From Cyanophora paradoxa (lineage: Eukaryota > Glaucocystophyceae > Cyanophorales > Cyanophoraceae): a stretch of 64,000 nucleotides of DNA. Below the pieces are notes generated by a model that did no database searches, was not told the DNA's origin, and saw only the letters and a program-made list of their open reading frames with translations. A program made the position numbers and the translations under genes. The stretch is from contig QPMI01000089.1 in assembly GCA_004431415.1 (NCBI GenBank), positions 310,001-374,000 on the forward strand, in the 5' to 3' direction. How positions within the stretch are numbered: the stretch's first letter is position 1; each line of letters starts with the position of its first letter. Of the stretch, positions 43,587-56,394 are shown one piece after another.

Positions 43587-46500
43587 CTAAAGCTCGTACG
43601 AGCGGTTCTGCTGGCCGCCGAAGCCGGGGCGGCCCGCGCCGGCCCCGCCCTCCTGGAAGAGGGTGCGGCGTACCCCAGGCGGGCCCCCGAGGCCGCCGGC
43701 GGCCGCGCCGCCGCCGGCTCCAGGGATCCATCCCGGATCGGCGAAGGGCAAGCCACCGTTGGGCCGCGGGCCCGTCGACGCGCGCAGCGCCGAGTGGTGC
43801 GGCTGGGGGTGCGGCTGCGCGGGAGAGCCGTACCCGGGGAACGCGCCCCCCAGGAGGGGCTGCTGGGAGGGGGACGCGAAGTGGTGGGCGTGGTGCGGGC
43901 CGGAGGGTACGATGGGGGAGATCTGGGAGAGGTTTATGGCCCCCCCGCCGGCGTCGGCGGCCGAGGCGCGGCGCGGCGGCGTCGGCGGCCGCGCCTCGGA
44001 CATCGCGTGGCGGTTCTTGTACGTCTCGCCGCCCAGCGCGCCCCGCGGGGATCGGAGGACGCGCCCGCCCAGCGCCAGGCCCTCGTGGCTCCGGTCCGAG
44101 GGCGGCGGCAGCGCCGGGTCGAAGCGCAGGCGCCGCTCGGGGCTCCCGGCGCGCCGCTGCGGACTGCCCCCCCCGCCCAGGATGGCGCTCCGGTTCAAGG
44201 GGCGGGGCGGCGTGGCCCCGGGGGGGAGGGGCGCCCCGCCCGGGCCCGAGGCGTAGGGCGCGAACGGGGACGGGTGCGTGGCGTCCAGGGCGGCGGGGAG
44301 GGCCGCCCCCGGGAGCGCGAAGAACGGCTGCTGGGGCTGCTGCTGCTGTACTCCTGTACCCCCCCGGCCCAGTCCGAGGAACTCGTCCCCCCCGAGGCGG
44401 GCGACCTCGTCGGCGGTGAGGCCGGCGGGGAAGGCGCTCGAGGCGGCCGAGCGCGCCGACTCGCCGTCGCTGTCGCTGCCCGCCGACCGCGGCACCACTG
44501 CGATCGGATTAGATGTGATCAGGTTAGAGTGTTTAGATTGGATTAGATTAGATTAGGTGAAGTGTTTCTTAAGGCTTCTTAATAGGGCGCACTGATGTAT
44601 ATGTTCTTGGAGAAGGGCTTGAGCTGCTGGTTGCGGAAGCGCTTGATGGGCCGCTCGCCGCTGAAGACGGTGACCCGGAAGCCCCGCCCCGAGGCCTTGG
44701 CCGCCTGCATCGCGAAGTCCGGCACCAGGAAGAACGCGTTCCCGTTGAAGTCTCCTACGAGAAAGTAAGCAACAGATAGATGAAGATCAAGATTAAGCTC
44801 GCCCTTCTTCGGTTCGCGGAAGTAGGGGACTTGGAAGCGCTGCTGCTGCGGGTCGTGGCTCGACGAGAGCCGAACCTGCGAACGAAGGGAACCTCAGCGG
44901 AGGAAGGAAGCAAGGGGGGTACGGTGTATCGCGGGGCCGGGAGGGGGAGGGGTACGGTGTTCGCGCGCCTTGTCCCGGACCTCGAGGAGGACGATGGGGT
45001 TGGGGTACGGCGTGCGCCCGTCCTGGCCGACGATGGTGACGAGGACCGGGGCCTCGTTGAGGACGACCAGGCAGTTCGCCGTCTCCATCTGCTCGGCGCG
45101 CGCGGGATCGGGTCAGGCGGGGGCGGTAGAAAGATAGCGAGGGGTGCTATAGTGCGAGTCCTGTCCTCCAGCAAAGCTGCTACGTTATAGCACCGCCGGG
45201 GCGGTAGAAATGCGACGTCTATAAGGGAGCGGGCGGGAGGGGGCGGTGCGCACTCGGCGGACGGTGACGAGCTCGGAGCCGATCGGCGTCCCCTCGTACG
45301 CCACCTGAGGCGCCGGAGTCGGCGCTTGGGAAGCCGCGCTTGCCAAGCGGGCTGTCTAGGCGGGCCCACTAGGCGGCTGTATTTCGGTTTCTACGCTCAG
45401 AAGGCGCCTAGGTTTCTGAGTTTCTAGGCGCCTGTCTACCGGTTAGTTTCAGATGGGGCGGACCTGGACGAGCTTCTCGCCGGGGCGGAGTCCGCCCAGC
45501 GTGAGCTCCTCGGCCCCCATCGTGTTCCGAGCGCTCGCCTCCACCTGCCCGAGGATCAAATTGCCGTGAGCGCGGGAGGATCAAATCTTCGTAAGCTTCT
45601 GCCTGTTGTCGTGAGCGTTATCGTGAACGCTATAGCTAGAGGATCGAAATGAAGGGGCGCGGCCGCGGCCTTTTTCTCTGACGGGCACGGGCTCGGGCTC
45701 GGGCTCGGCGCGCGGGCTCGGGCGCGCTCGCCTTGCCGGACTTGCGGCGTGTGACGACGACGTCGACGGGGAAGGACCAGAGGTTCCAGGGGACCACGTG
45801 GTTGTTGTACTTCACCATCACCTTCACCGCCCCGGACTCTGACGGGGGCGAGGAGGGAAGGCGTGAGCGGAGCCGAAGATAGGCCGCGGAGGTGAGCGCC
45901 GGGAGGGACGGACCGTGCGGGCCCAGGGGCCGCCCCGGCACGAAGCCCGTCGCACCCCCCGCGCTCGATCGCGTCGCGTCCAGCGCCGAGTTGTTGGCGG
46001 AGGCGGGGGCCGAGGAGGCGCCCCAGACGCCGACGTCCTTGCTGAAGGCCGCCTCGTACCCGCCCCGCGGCTGGCGCTTGGAGACGGCGAAGAGGCCGCC
46101 GCCCAGCAGGCAGAGCCCGAAGACGCCGGCCCCGACCCCGATCCCGACTGCGAACGAAGCCTCAGAAGGCGGGAAAGGGGGGGGGGGGGGGGGGGGAGGT
46201 CGCACTCTTGGCGGGAGTGGTGAGGGGCTCGTCGGAGCCGCCGCCGGCGGAGTTGGAGGCGGGCGGCGTTGGGCTCGGGCTGGGCGTCCGCGTCGGCGGG
46301 GCGGCCGCGGCCGGCGAGGGCGTCGGGTCGGCCTCCGCGCCCCCGCGGAATCCGCCGCCGCCGCCTCCGCCCGTGCCAGTCCCCGTGCCGCCTGGGACGA
46401 CGACGATAGTAGCGGGGTCCTGTCCGGCCGGGACGGGGAAGCACTGCTCCACGGCAAACGCCGAGGCGCCGGCGAGGAGGGCGTTGCAGGGGACGGAGGC

Positions 46501-49500
46501 GAGCGAGGCGGCGAGGGCCTGCGTGGAGGCGAGCGGGCCGGCGGCCGGCGGGCGCAGGCCCACGACGACGTTCACGCTGCCCTGCCAGAAGCGGACGACC
46601 GAGAGGTCGGAGCGGAGGAGGCCCGAGCCGACGGTGGCGTTGGCGGCGAGCCCCCAGAAGAGCGCGTCCAGGAACTGGTCCTGCCTCAGCTGCGTGAAGT
46701 CCGACGCGTTGCCGGTGAGCTTGTAGAAGAGGTGCGCGGCCGCCTGCGGCACGGCCGCGCGGAGCGTGCGCGGCGAGCCGGGGACGGCGCCCGGGCCCCA
46801 GCCGACGCTGGAAGCGTTCCAGGGCACGGAAAGCGAGACGGACGAGGCGCGGGGGCCGGTCGAGCTCGTCAGAGCCGCGTCCCACCTCAGGTCGACGAGG
46901 AACTCGCCCGCGGAGCCGGGCCGGGCCGGGCCGGGCGCGAGGCTCAGGACCTCGCCCGATGCAGGGGAGAGGGCGGGCACGCCCAGGTCCGATGCCAGGA
47001 GCGGGCTGAGGCCGGGGAGCGGCGCGACGGTGCAGGAAACGAAGGGGCGGGGCCCGGTGAGGAGCGACCCCTCGGCGTCCCCGCAGGAGAGCGCCGCGTC
47101 CGTGAGAGCGATCGGCGCCGAGTTGCGCTGCGGCCCGCCGCCGCCCACCGCCGCGCTCCACGAAAACGTGTACGAGAGGGTCGGGACAGAGCCCAGGAGC
47201 GGGTCGGCGGCCAGCGCGAACTCAAGGCCTCCGATAGCTGCGGCTGAGGAGGAGAGGGGCCCGGCGGAGGCGGCGGGCGGGGCGGAGAGGGCGACCGAAG
47301 CGACGTCGGAGGGGAGGAGGGCGCCGAGCGTGGCGACGAGGGAGCAGTTCGTGGCGGCTCCGCGGCGCAGGCGGGCGTGGAGGCAGGCGCCCGGGGCCCC
47401 GTCGAAGACACTTAAGGACGCCTCGGGGCGGAATCCGTCGGGGGCCAGCTGCAGGCGGAGAAGGGCGGAGGTCGCCGGCGTAGCCGGGGAGGGGCGGAAG
47501 GACCAGACGAGGGGGTCCCCGGGTACAGCCTCAAGGGATCCGGCCTCGGGCGTGGCGAGGCTCACGTTTACAACGTCGCCGGGCCGGACGCTCCCGAGGG
47601 AGGCGGTCACGTTGCAGAGCGCCGGCGCCGCCGCGGAGCGCGCCCAGCGGGGCGGGCAGTCGAGCCGCCCGTCCCACACCGCGATCGCAAAGGGCGCCGC
47701 CGAGGCGGCGGCCGAGGAGGCGGCGGGGGAGTACGCGACGGAGACGAGCGCCCGGGGGAGCGAGGCGGTCGGGGGTACGGTCACCTCGAACTGGTACCAG
47801 ACGCCGGCGAGCGTGCCGTCGAGGAGGGGTACCGGGGAGGGAACGGTGGCGGCCCCCGCGGCGGCCTCGAGGAGGAGTACCCCGGCGAAGTCGTCCGGGG
47901 TAGGGCTCCCGGCGGCCGTGGCGACCGAGCAGCGGGCCGAGCGGCCGCGGCGGAGCCGCGCGGAGTCGCAGCGGACGTTCACCGCGAAGAAGTCCGTCAG
48001 GTTGAAGGCGGATCCGGGTATGGGCGCCGAGGCTGCGTCCAGGGCCGGGGCCCAGCGCACGGCGATGGCGACGGCGCCGTCGGCGAGGGGCGGCGCGCTC
48101 GCGGGCGCCGTGAAGGTGAACGCAAAGGGGCCGCCGGGGCTGGGGCCCTGGGGCACGGAGGCGGTCCCGGCCGAGGGCGGGAGGGCGTAGGGGAGGAGGT
48201 CGGCCCCCGATAGGGGCCCGAAGACGCCGGAGACGTGGATGGCGCAGGAGATGGAGCCGCCGGCCGCGATCCGCCGCCGGTCGCACGTCACCGACGCGTT
48301 CGCCACGTCTAAGAAACGGTCAGAAACGGTACGAGAAGAACGAACGAAGGGGCGGGGCGGGTCGCACCGACGAGGGCGATGGGCGGGGCGGTGAAGAGGG
48401 TGCGCCCGGCGGGGGCGACCGAGGGCGCGAGCGGGACGCTGACGTTGAGCGCCGCCGAGGGCGCCGACGCGGAGAGCGCGATCGGGAGGACGAGGTCGGC
48501 GCCCGAGGACGCCAGGGCGGCGCCGGCGGTTCCCGCGGCCGGCGGGTCGAGGGCCGGGGGCAAGACGAAGTCGGAGGGGAGGGGGGCCCCCAGGGCGGCG
48601 GCGAGCGTGCAGTTGAGCGCGGCGCCGCGGCGGGCGCGGGCGGGGCAGGAGAGGGCGGCGTCAAAGAGGGTGAAGTTTGCGGCGGGCAGGGCCGAGCCGT
48701 CGGCGGCGAAGGAGACGCGGAGCGAGGCAGAGGCGGCGGGGGAGGGGGCGTCCGAGGCGGCCGCCACGGAGAAGAGCAGGTCGGGGCCCGAGGCGGTCAG
48801 GCCCGAGACGCGGAGGACGCCGGCGGGGCTGGAGGAGATGGCGAAGTCCGCGGGGTCGAGGGGCTGGGCCCCCGCGGTGCGCTGGAGGCGGCAGGCGGCG
48901 GCCTGGCCCCGCGCGAGGCGCGCCCGGTCGCAGGAGAGCGCCGCGTCGAAGAGGGCGACGGTGAGCGCGCCCAGGCGGCCGCCGCCGACGGCCGGCGCCC
49001 AGTCCAGCGCCAGCGAAGCGTCCGAGGCGGACGAGGCGGGGTCCAGGGCGAACGAGACGGAGAGGGAGCCGTTCGCGCCTGCGAGACGGCCGCGCCGGCG
49101 GGGGCCGAGACGTCGGAGGTGAGGAGGGCCCGGAATCCGGTCGCCGCCTCGGGCGACGCGGTGCACGCGACGCTCCCGCCGCGCCGCGCCCGCGCCGCCC
49201 CGCACGAGAGCGCCGCGCTGAGCAGCGCCACCGTCGGACCCTCCGCGCTGTCCCCGGGCGACGAGAGGACGGGGCCCCCGCCCACGGCCGCCGACCACGC
49301 GACGGGCAGGCGGACGCTGCCCGAGCCGCCCCCTTGCGCCGTGAGCGTCACCGTCTGCCGGCCGGTGGCGTTAGCTAGGACGGGGGCGGGGGTTAGGTGA
49401 GGGGCGCGGACGAGGGCGGAGCCGTCGGGGGCGGCCGAGGGCGCGGAGACAGTCGCAGCCGAGGCGGGTGCGGGCGCGGGCACGTCGACGTCGCCCGCCT

Positions 49501-52271
49501 CGAGCGGGGCGGAGGCGGCGGCGCGCCAGACGGTGCAAGAGGCCTGTGCGCCCACGCGGAGGCGAGCCGCCGAGCAGTTGGCGCGGGCGTCCACGACCGA
49601 GGCGGCCACGGGCGACCCGGGAACGGGCCCGCCTCCCACGGCGGCCGCCCAAGACACGGCCAGCGACGCGGAGGCGGCGGCGGCGTCGGGCGAGAAGAGG
49701 AAGAAGTGTAGGACCGCAGAGCCCGAGGAGGGGGAGGCCGGGGCCGGCTCGAGGTCGGCGGGGAGGAGCGGTGCGAGGCCGGCAGCGGCCGCCACGCTGC
49801 AGTTGAAGGGCAGGCCGCGCCGCAGCCGCCGCGCCCCGCACGTGAAGTTGCCCTCTGCGGGGCGCGGTTGTCGACGTCAGAGTCTGGCGAAGCTAAGTTG
49901 TCTCAGCGAAGAAAAGGGGGTACCGAGGAGGGCGATGGGGGAGGGGAGGGCAAGGGCACCGCCCCCGGCGGCCGCCGCCCAGGGCACGGCGAGGGAGAGG
50001 GCCGGGGAGGAGGCGGAGGCGGAGGCCGTGAGGGTAAAGGAGAGGGAAGGGGAGGATCCGGCGGTGGTGGAGAGGCCGGACACGGCGGCGGCGGCGGGCG
50101 GCGAGGGGAAGGCGGAGGGCGCGGAGAGGTCGAAGTCCGAGGCGACGGCGCCGGGGATGCCCTGGAGCGCGTCGACGGAGCACGAGGTGGCCGCCCCGCG
50201 ACGGAGGCGGGCGGCCCCGCAGGAGAGGCGCGCATCCATGAGGCCGACCGAGGCCGTGCCAAGGGAGGCGGAGCCGACGGGCGGGCGCCAGGAGGCCGAG
50301 AGCGTGACGGTCGCGAAGGAGGCGGCGGGCGCCGCGCGGCCCGTGAGAAGGAGCGAGGAGGAGAGGAGGGACGGGGCGGAGAGGGAGGTTAGCGCGGCGG
50401 CCGGCGAGGCGGAGACGTCGATGTCGGAGGGGAGGGGCGAGCCGCGCGTGTAGGCGGCCGAGCAGTTAAAGTCAGCCCCGCGGCGCACGCGCAGCGCCGA
50501 GCACGAGAAGGTCGCCGCCAGGAACGCGATCGGCAGCGCCGTCCCCGCCGGGCGCGAGGCGCAGGGGTACGCGGCGCAGGCGGGGAGGGGCGGGGGCGAG
50601 ACCGCCGGGGTGGAGTACGAGGCGGCCCAGGGGAGCGAGAGGGAGGTCGAGGAGCGGGGGGATGAAGCCGGGACGGAGTACGTGAAGTTCACGAGCCCGC
50701 CGGAGGCGGCGGCGAGGGCGGAGAACGATCCGGTACCCGTCACGGGCGACTCGGCGGGGGCGCCCAGGTCGGAGGCGGCGAGGGCGGCGGGGGCGGCTCC
50801 GAGAGCGAAGGGCGCGGCGAAGCAGCGGAGCGTTGCGCCCAGCGCGAGGCGGGGCGAGTCGCAGGCGAGGACGGCGTCCAAGGCCGTTACCTGGGGCCCG
50901 GCGACGCGGCAGGCGGCGCCGGCGCCGCCGGGGCACACGGCGGCCGACCAGGCGGCGAGGGTCGAGACCGCCGCGCTCGTCTGGACGACGTTCACCGCAA
51001 ACGAGAAGGCGACCGCTTCTCCCGCGGCAGAGACCGAGACGAACGTTCCCCCGGCGGCCGGGTCGGTCACGGGGGACGAGGCCACCGCAAAGTCGGAGGG
51101 GAGCAGGGCGGCCGAGTTGTGCGGGGCGAGCGTGCAGGTCACGAGGGCGCCGACGGGGGCCCGCGCCCGGTCGCAGGTCATGCGGGCGTCCAGGTACGAG
51201 AGCGAGGCGGCCGGCAGCTGGCCCAGAAGCGCCGAGCCCTGGTTCGTGAGCGTCACCGTGAGCCGCACCGCCTGTGAGCCGGACCGGTGAGGAAAAGAAA
51301 CGCCTGAAACGGAGCGGAACGAAACGAAAGGGAGTGCCTGGGCGGCCTGCGTGTTCGTGCCGTAGAAGACGTAGCGGAACCACCAGCGGAGAACGAAGTC
51401 GTAGGGGTACGCCGCGTCGAAGTCGCCGCGGTCCGCCGGGTCGGCCGTGACCGAGTAGAAGTCGTCGGAGACGAGGGTACCCAGGCTCGCCTGGACGCTG
51501 CAGTTCGCCCCGTTCGAGGTGCCCACGACCACGCGCGTCCGGTCGCACGCCAGCTGCGCGTCTGCGCCCGCCCGCTCGCCTTAGCTTAGGGCGGGGGGGT
51601 ACGCGGCCCGGCGGGGCGCGCCGAAGAGGGGCAGGGAGCGGAAGACGTTGTTGGCCCCGGAGGGCGTCGAGGCGAGCAGGTTGACCGAGGAGGCCGTGGC
51701 CGCCGAGAGGCCTCGGACCTGCGAGGCTGCCGTCAGGGGCGCCGCCCGGGCCTGGGATCAGCGAGCTTGCTCGCCCAAAAGGTGGCGGCGGTAGAGGTCG
51801 AGGCGCTGGACTGGGCGCTGTAGTCCAGGCTCGAGGCGTCAGGCGCCGTCGAGGCCAGGCTCACGGCCTGAAATTCCACCTGCGCGGCGCGTTCGATGCG
51901 GGGCGCCGGACAGGGGGCGGGGGCGGGGCTCGCTCGCCTGGCCCGAGGGGCTCGCCGTGACGCCCGAGAGCTCCCCGGCGCCGAACGTGCCGGTGATCGT
52001 GAGTGTGCACCGCACGCGTCCGCCCCTGCGCCAAGCCCCGCGCCGTCGGCCGCTGGCGAGAGGGGCGGCCTGAGACGAAAGGCGGAGGCGAGCGGCACCT
52101 GCTGAGGCGCGCGGGGCACGAGAAGGACAGGCCAGTGATGGCTGCATCGGCTCCAAGCCCAAGCAGCACGAGCACGGCCAGGACGACGGCAGCCAGACGC
52201 GTGGCGTATCCGCCGAGCGGCGCGGAGCCGGCGGGGCGCGGCCCCGCGTACGCGGACGGCCTCGCCTGCAT
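43587..52271 (-). CDS. Giant single-pass protein with about 16 two-cysteine Ig/filamin-like repeats
   Basis: It starts at 52271 with a signal peptide (RLAAVVLAVLVLLGLGADAA). About 16 repeats follow, each opening with a motif like DARLSCGAARLRRGAATSCS, then LPSDF-like residues, then a beta-rich segment often ending SWAAAVGGG before the next DA-x-L-x-C. A membrane-proximal globular stretch (FTQLRQDQFLDALFWGLAAN, WQGSVNVVVGL) and a Pro/Ser linker lead to one helix, FAVGIGVGAGVFGLCLLGGG (about 46,150-46,080). The cytoplasmic tail has small beta segments (VMVKYNNHVVPWNLWSFPVD, DFNGNAFFLVPDFAMQ) and a Ser/Pro/Arg-rich end (GSPERRLRFDPA) stopping at 43587. The repeats look like tandem Ig-type sandwiches with one disulphide. 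A surface adhesion or receptor role is inferred; no named family is certain. Confidence 0.8.
46177..46196. repeat. 20-base G tract
   Basis: On the coding (minus) strand this is a C tract upstream of the acceptor for the transmembrane exon. Confidence 0.9.
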
Positions 52272-52616
52272 CGACCGACCCCCCTCCAGGCTCGCGCCGC
52301 GGTCCGACGGTCGCTTAGCCCAAGCAGCAGGGGCGGTGAGCCATCACTCTGGCCGCTGAGGCGAGATGTACGCTGCAGAGATCGCCCAGCTGGCTCGCAG
52401 GGCGGTATCTCGGCAGTCCCGGGGCGGCGGAAGGTCCGGAAGCCGGCGAGCCGCGAGCCGTTGGGGGGGCTACCGTATGACTTTGTTGGTCGCGCTCGAA
52501 TCCCGAAAGGGTCACTTAGGACGTGCAACACCCAGCCAACCGCTCCAGCGAGCCTGGGACAGCTGGACTCCGTTTTGCGCTAGCTAGGAGATGCGGGGAC
52601 ACTTCTCAGCGCAGAG
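52272..52616. promoter_or_regulatory. Shared upstream region of two large divergent genes
   Basis: 345 bp separate the start codons of the repeat-receptor gene (minus) and the coiled-coil gene (plus). No TATA or other named element is seen; an exon cannot be excluded but none is supported. Confidence 0.45.
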
Positions 52617-55600
52617 ATGAACCCCTACCGGACGCTGCCTAAGATAGGCGGCGCGGCCAGCCCGACGGGCGAGTACGAGGGCTCCATCAGCTTCAGGCAT
52701 GGCAGCATCATGGCCAACGCTCCCTCGCCGCTCAAAGGTGGGCGGGGCGCGCGGCGCCCGCCTGCGTGCGCGGCTAAGCCTGGACCGGCCCGCAGGGAGC
52801 AAGGGGAACCCCGGCGCGCGGTCGCTGGACTCCCTGCACCGGGAATCAAAGATCCCGCAGCACGCGCTCAGCCGCCAGATCGACAACATGCAGCTGGTGC
52901 CGACCAGCGCGGAGGCCGCCGTGGAGGCCGCCTTCCGCAGCTACGAGCTGGCCGCCGAGTCCGAGCTGCGCGGCGCATACACGGACGCCGAGCGGCAGAA
53001 GGCCCGCGCTCCCCGCCCCGCCGCCCCGCCGCCCGCCACGCCGCCTCGCGCGGCGCTCCCGCCGCTGAGATGCGCATGCATGCCGGGCACAGGTGAAGGA
53101 GGTCTTCCTGTCGCGGACGCCGGCGGGGCGGAAGGACGCGCTGCTGCTGGAGGCGTGGGTCAAGCAGCAGTGCGAGGCGACGGCGGCCGTCGCGCAGGGC
53201 GACCCCCTCGAGGCCGTCGAGCACGAGCTCCGCGTCTACACGATGGCCGTCCACGAGATCGCGCGCCAGGTCGGCTTCCCCTCAGCGCCCCGCCCTTTCC
53301 CGTCCCGTCCCGTCTCACGTTCTCTCTTCCCGTCGCCCCGCCCCGTCCCGGCAGGTCTCGGTGGGCTGCGTGGAGCGCGGCACGCTGCTGGCCACGCTGT
53401 GGAGCCGCTACACGGAGCTGCTGAACCGCGTGCACGCCGCCCAGACCGACCAGCGTGCGCCCCCCCCCCCCCCCCCCCCCCGCCTCCATTCCCTCCCTCC
53501 CTTCCGGCGCGACGCGGCGCGACGCGACGCGGGGCGGGGGGGCAGTGCGGCGGGAGCGGGGCGATTGGGAGGGCACCGTGCGGCGCGCGGCGGAGGAGCA
53601 GGTAGACTTCGCGGCTCGAGAACGCAGCGCGGGTGTACCCCTGTACTTTCTTTCTTGACTCTTCTTTCTACCTTCCCCAGGTCCGGCGGGCGGAGCGGGC
53701 CTTCGAGGAGCGGTCGCGGCTGCAGGAGGAGCAGGCGCGCGCCCGCGAGGCCGAGCGCCAGGTCCGCCCGCGTCTGCTCCGCGCTAGGCCGGGCTAGGCT
53801 AAGATAGGCTAGAGGCTCCGGCTCCACTGCGTGGCTAGTGTTCCGCCGCGCTAGGCTAGGCTAGGATAGAGGGGACACCACCCGCCCGCCCACTCCACGC
53901 TAGGCTACACCGCCAGGTCCGCGTCTGCGCCGCGCTAGGCTAGGATAGGCTAGAGGGGACACCGCCCGCCCGCCCGCCCGCCTCCGGCTGCACTGCGAGG
54001 CTATTGCCCTTCACCGCTGCCCTTCTCACCTCGAATCTCGTCCAATCTGCTCCACGCTAGCTAGGCTACCCCACTCCACTCCACTGCGTGGCTAGTGCCC
54101 TCCACCGCTGCCCTTCTCACCTCGAATCGCGTCCAATCTGCTCCACGCTAGCTAGGCTACCCCACTCCACTCCACCGCGTGGCTAGTGCTCTCCACGGCC
54201 CTCCACCACGGCCCTTCTCGCCTCGAACCTCGTCCAATCTGCTTGAATCTGCTCGAGTGCCCTCCACCGCTGCCCTTCTCACCTCGAATCTCGTCCAATC
54301 TGCTCCACGCTAGCTAGGCTACCCCACTCCACTCCACTGCGTGGCTAGTGCTCTCCACGGCCCTCCACCGCTGCCCTTCTCGCCTCGAAGCTCGTCCGCG
54401 CGGCAGGCCGAGGCGCGATCGGGGGCCGAGGCGGTCGAGCGCGCGCGGGCCGAGGCCGAGGCCCTCCGGAACGCGGTGCGTAAGAGGAGGAGGAGGAGGA
54501 GGAGGAGAAGGGGGCGACCGGGAGAGAAAGAGAGGGCCTCACTAAGCTTGAGAGGAAGAGAGAGAGGGGGGGGGAGAGAAAGAGAGCCTGATCCAGCTAG
54601 AAACGTTTTGTGCTGTCTGAGGAGGGAGGCCGGGGCGCATGTGCGGTAGGAGCAGGGGGAAGGGGCGCCCGGGAGCGAAAGAGAGGGCCTCACTAAGCTT
54701 GAGCTAAAGCTTTTGCTCTAAGCTGTCCGCCTGAGAAGGCCGGGGCGCAGGTGCGGCGGACGGAGGAGGAGGTGGAGAAGTGGCGCAAGGAGGCGCGCTG
54801 GTGGGAGGGCGAGCTCACCGAGTACCGAAAGCGCTTTGACGCCGAGGTCCGTGCCCGCGTACCCCCCTCTTTGTTCGCTTTCCCGCGGTCCCTTGGCTGC
54901 GCTGGACACGCTAAGCATCGCCCTACGCTACGCCGCGCCACGATTTGATCTGGAGGGGGCGGGGGCAGACAGAGGAGGTGGAGCGGGAGATGGCGGAGGC
55001 CGGGGAGGCGCGGGAGGCGCGCGCCGCCGCCGAGGCCCGCGGCCGCGCCGCCCAGCGCGCCCTCGCCCGCGCCCGCGCCCAGGCGAGCGAGCCGCCCTCT
55101 GCACCCAGCTCTTCTCAGCTCAGCTGAGCCGCGCCATTCTACGACATAAAAATAGGGCATTAGAGCACAGAGCTTAAGAGTATCTTCCTCTTAGGCGAGC
55201 CGGCGTCGCTGGGCCGAGCCTCTCTTCTGCGCCCTAAGCTCACTGAGCCGCGCCCTCCTCCCCCTTCCTCCTATTACTGCTGCTGATTTCATTCTAACAT
55301 CAGATAGCAATTTCAAAGCAAATATAAAGCCTCTAACTAACCTCTAATCTTGAAAAAATCCCCGCAGCTCAAGAAGGAGGTGATCCAGAACGAGGCCCTG
55401 CGGGGCCGCGGCGCCGCCCTCTCGGCGCGGGCGCAGGTGCTCGGTCCTCTTAGCTCGAGGCCCTAAGATCTTAGGTCTTCTTAGCTCGAGGCCCTAAGAT
55501 AGGAGGCGGCCGCCCCGCGTTGGAGGCCCTCCGGATAGATAGATAGATAGGAGGCGGCCGGATAGACAGGAGGCGGCCGCCCCGCCCCGCCCCAGGGCCC

Positions 55601-56355
55601 GGTAGACCCGCCCCCCTTGTCCCTTGTCCCTTATCCCTCTGCGCAGGCGCTGGCGGCCGGCCTGCGGGGCGAGCTGGCGCGCCGCGAGCAGGCGTGGGCC
55701 CAGGAGCGCGCCACCATCGCCCAGCGCCTCAACGCGGTGCGCCCGCGCCCGCGCCGGCCGCCCTCGGCTTGCTTGCTTCTGGGACAGGAGAGGCGAAGGC
55801 AGCCGCAGCAGCCGCCCTAGGCCCTTAGGCGTCCTACCTTCCTCCTCTCTGTCCCCGACGCTCGTGCCGCGTCGCGTTGCAGCTCTTAAGCGCCCCTCAG
55901 CTGTCCTAAGCTCTCGGTTCTTCTCCTCCGTGTTTCTGACGCGCTGCGTCGCGCCGCAGCTCCTGGCGGCGCCGACGAAGGAGGGCCTGGCGGCCCTCGT
56001 CGCCGTCCTCCCCATCGACGAGCAGGCGCGTGGCGGCAGCGACGAGGGGGCGGGGGGCGGGGGGGGGGGGGGGGGGGGGGGTCTCGCTCAAGGGGCTTAG
56101 CTCAGCGGGCTTATGATGGCTTAGGATGGCTCCCTGTGCTAAGCTGTGCTTAGCCCCTGTGCTGGGCGCTCAAGGGGCCAAGCACAGCTGCTGCGGCCGC
56201 TGCCGCTACGTTTGAGCGCGCACTATGGCGATGGGGGCGGCGGCGTCGCTCGCTGGCTGGCTCGACCCTGACACGCGCCCGCGCGCCTCGGCCCCGCAGG
56301 TGGCCACGGCGGTGCTCCTCCCCAAGAAGAAGAAAAAGGCGGCGGCGGCGGCCGA

Positions 56356-56394
<39 letters not shown>

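Noticed and set aside
46766..48190. 474-residue plus-strand open frame
   Set aside because: It is the complement of the two-cysteine repeat exon and has no domains, start context or splice partners.
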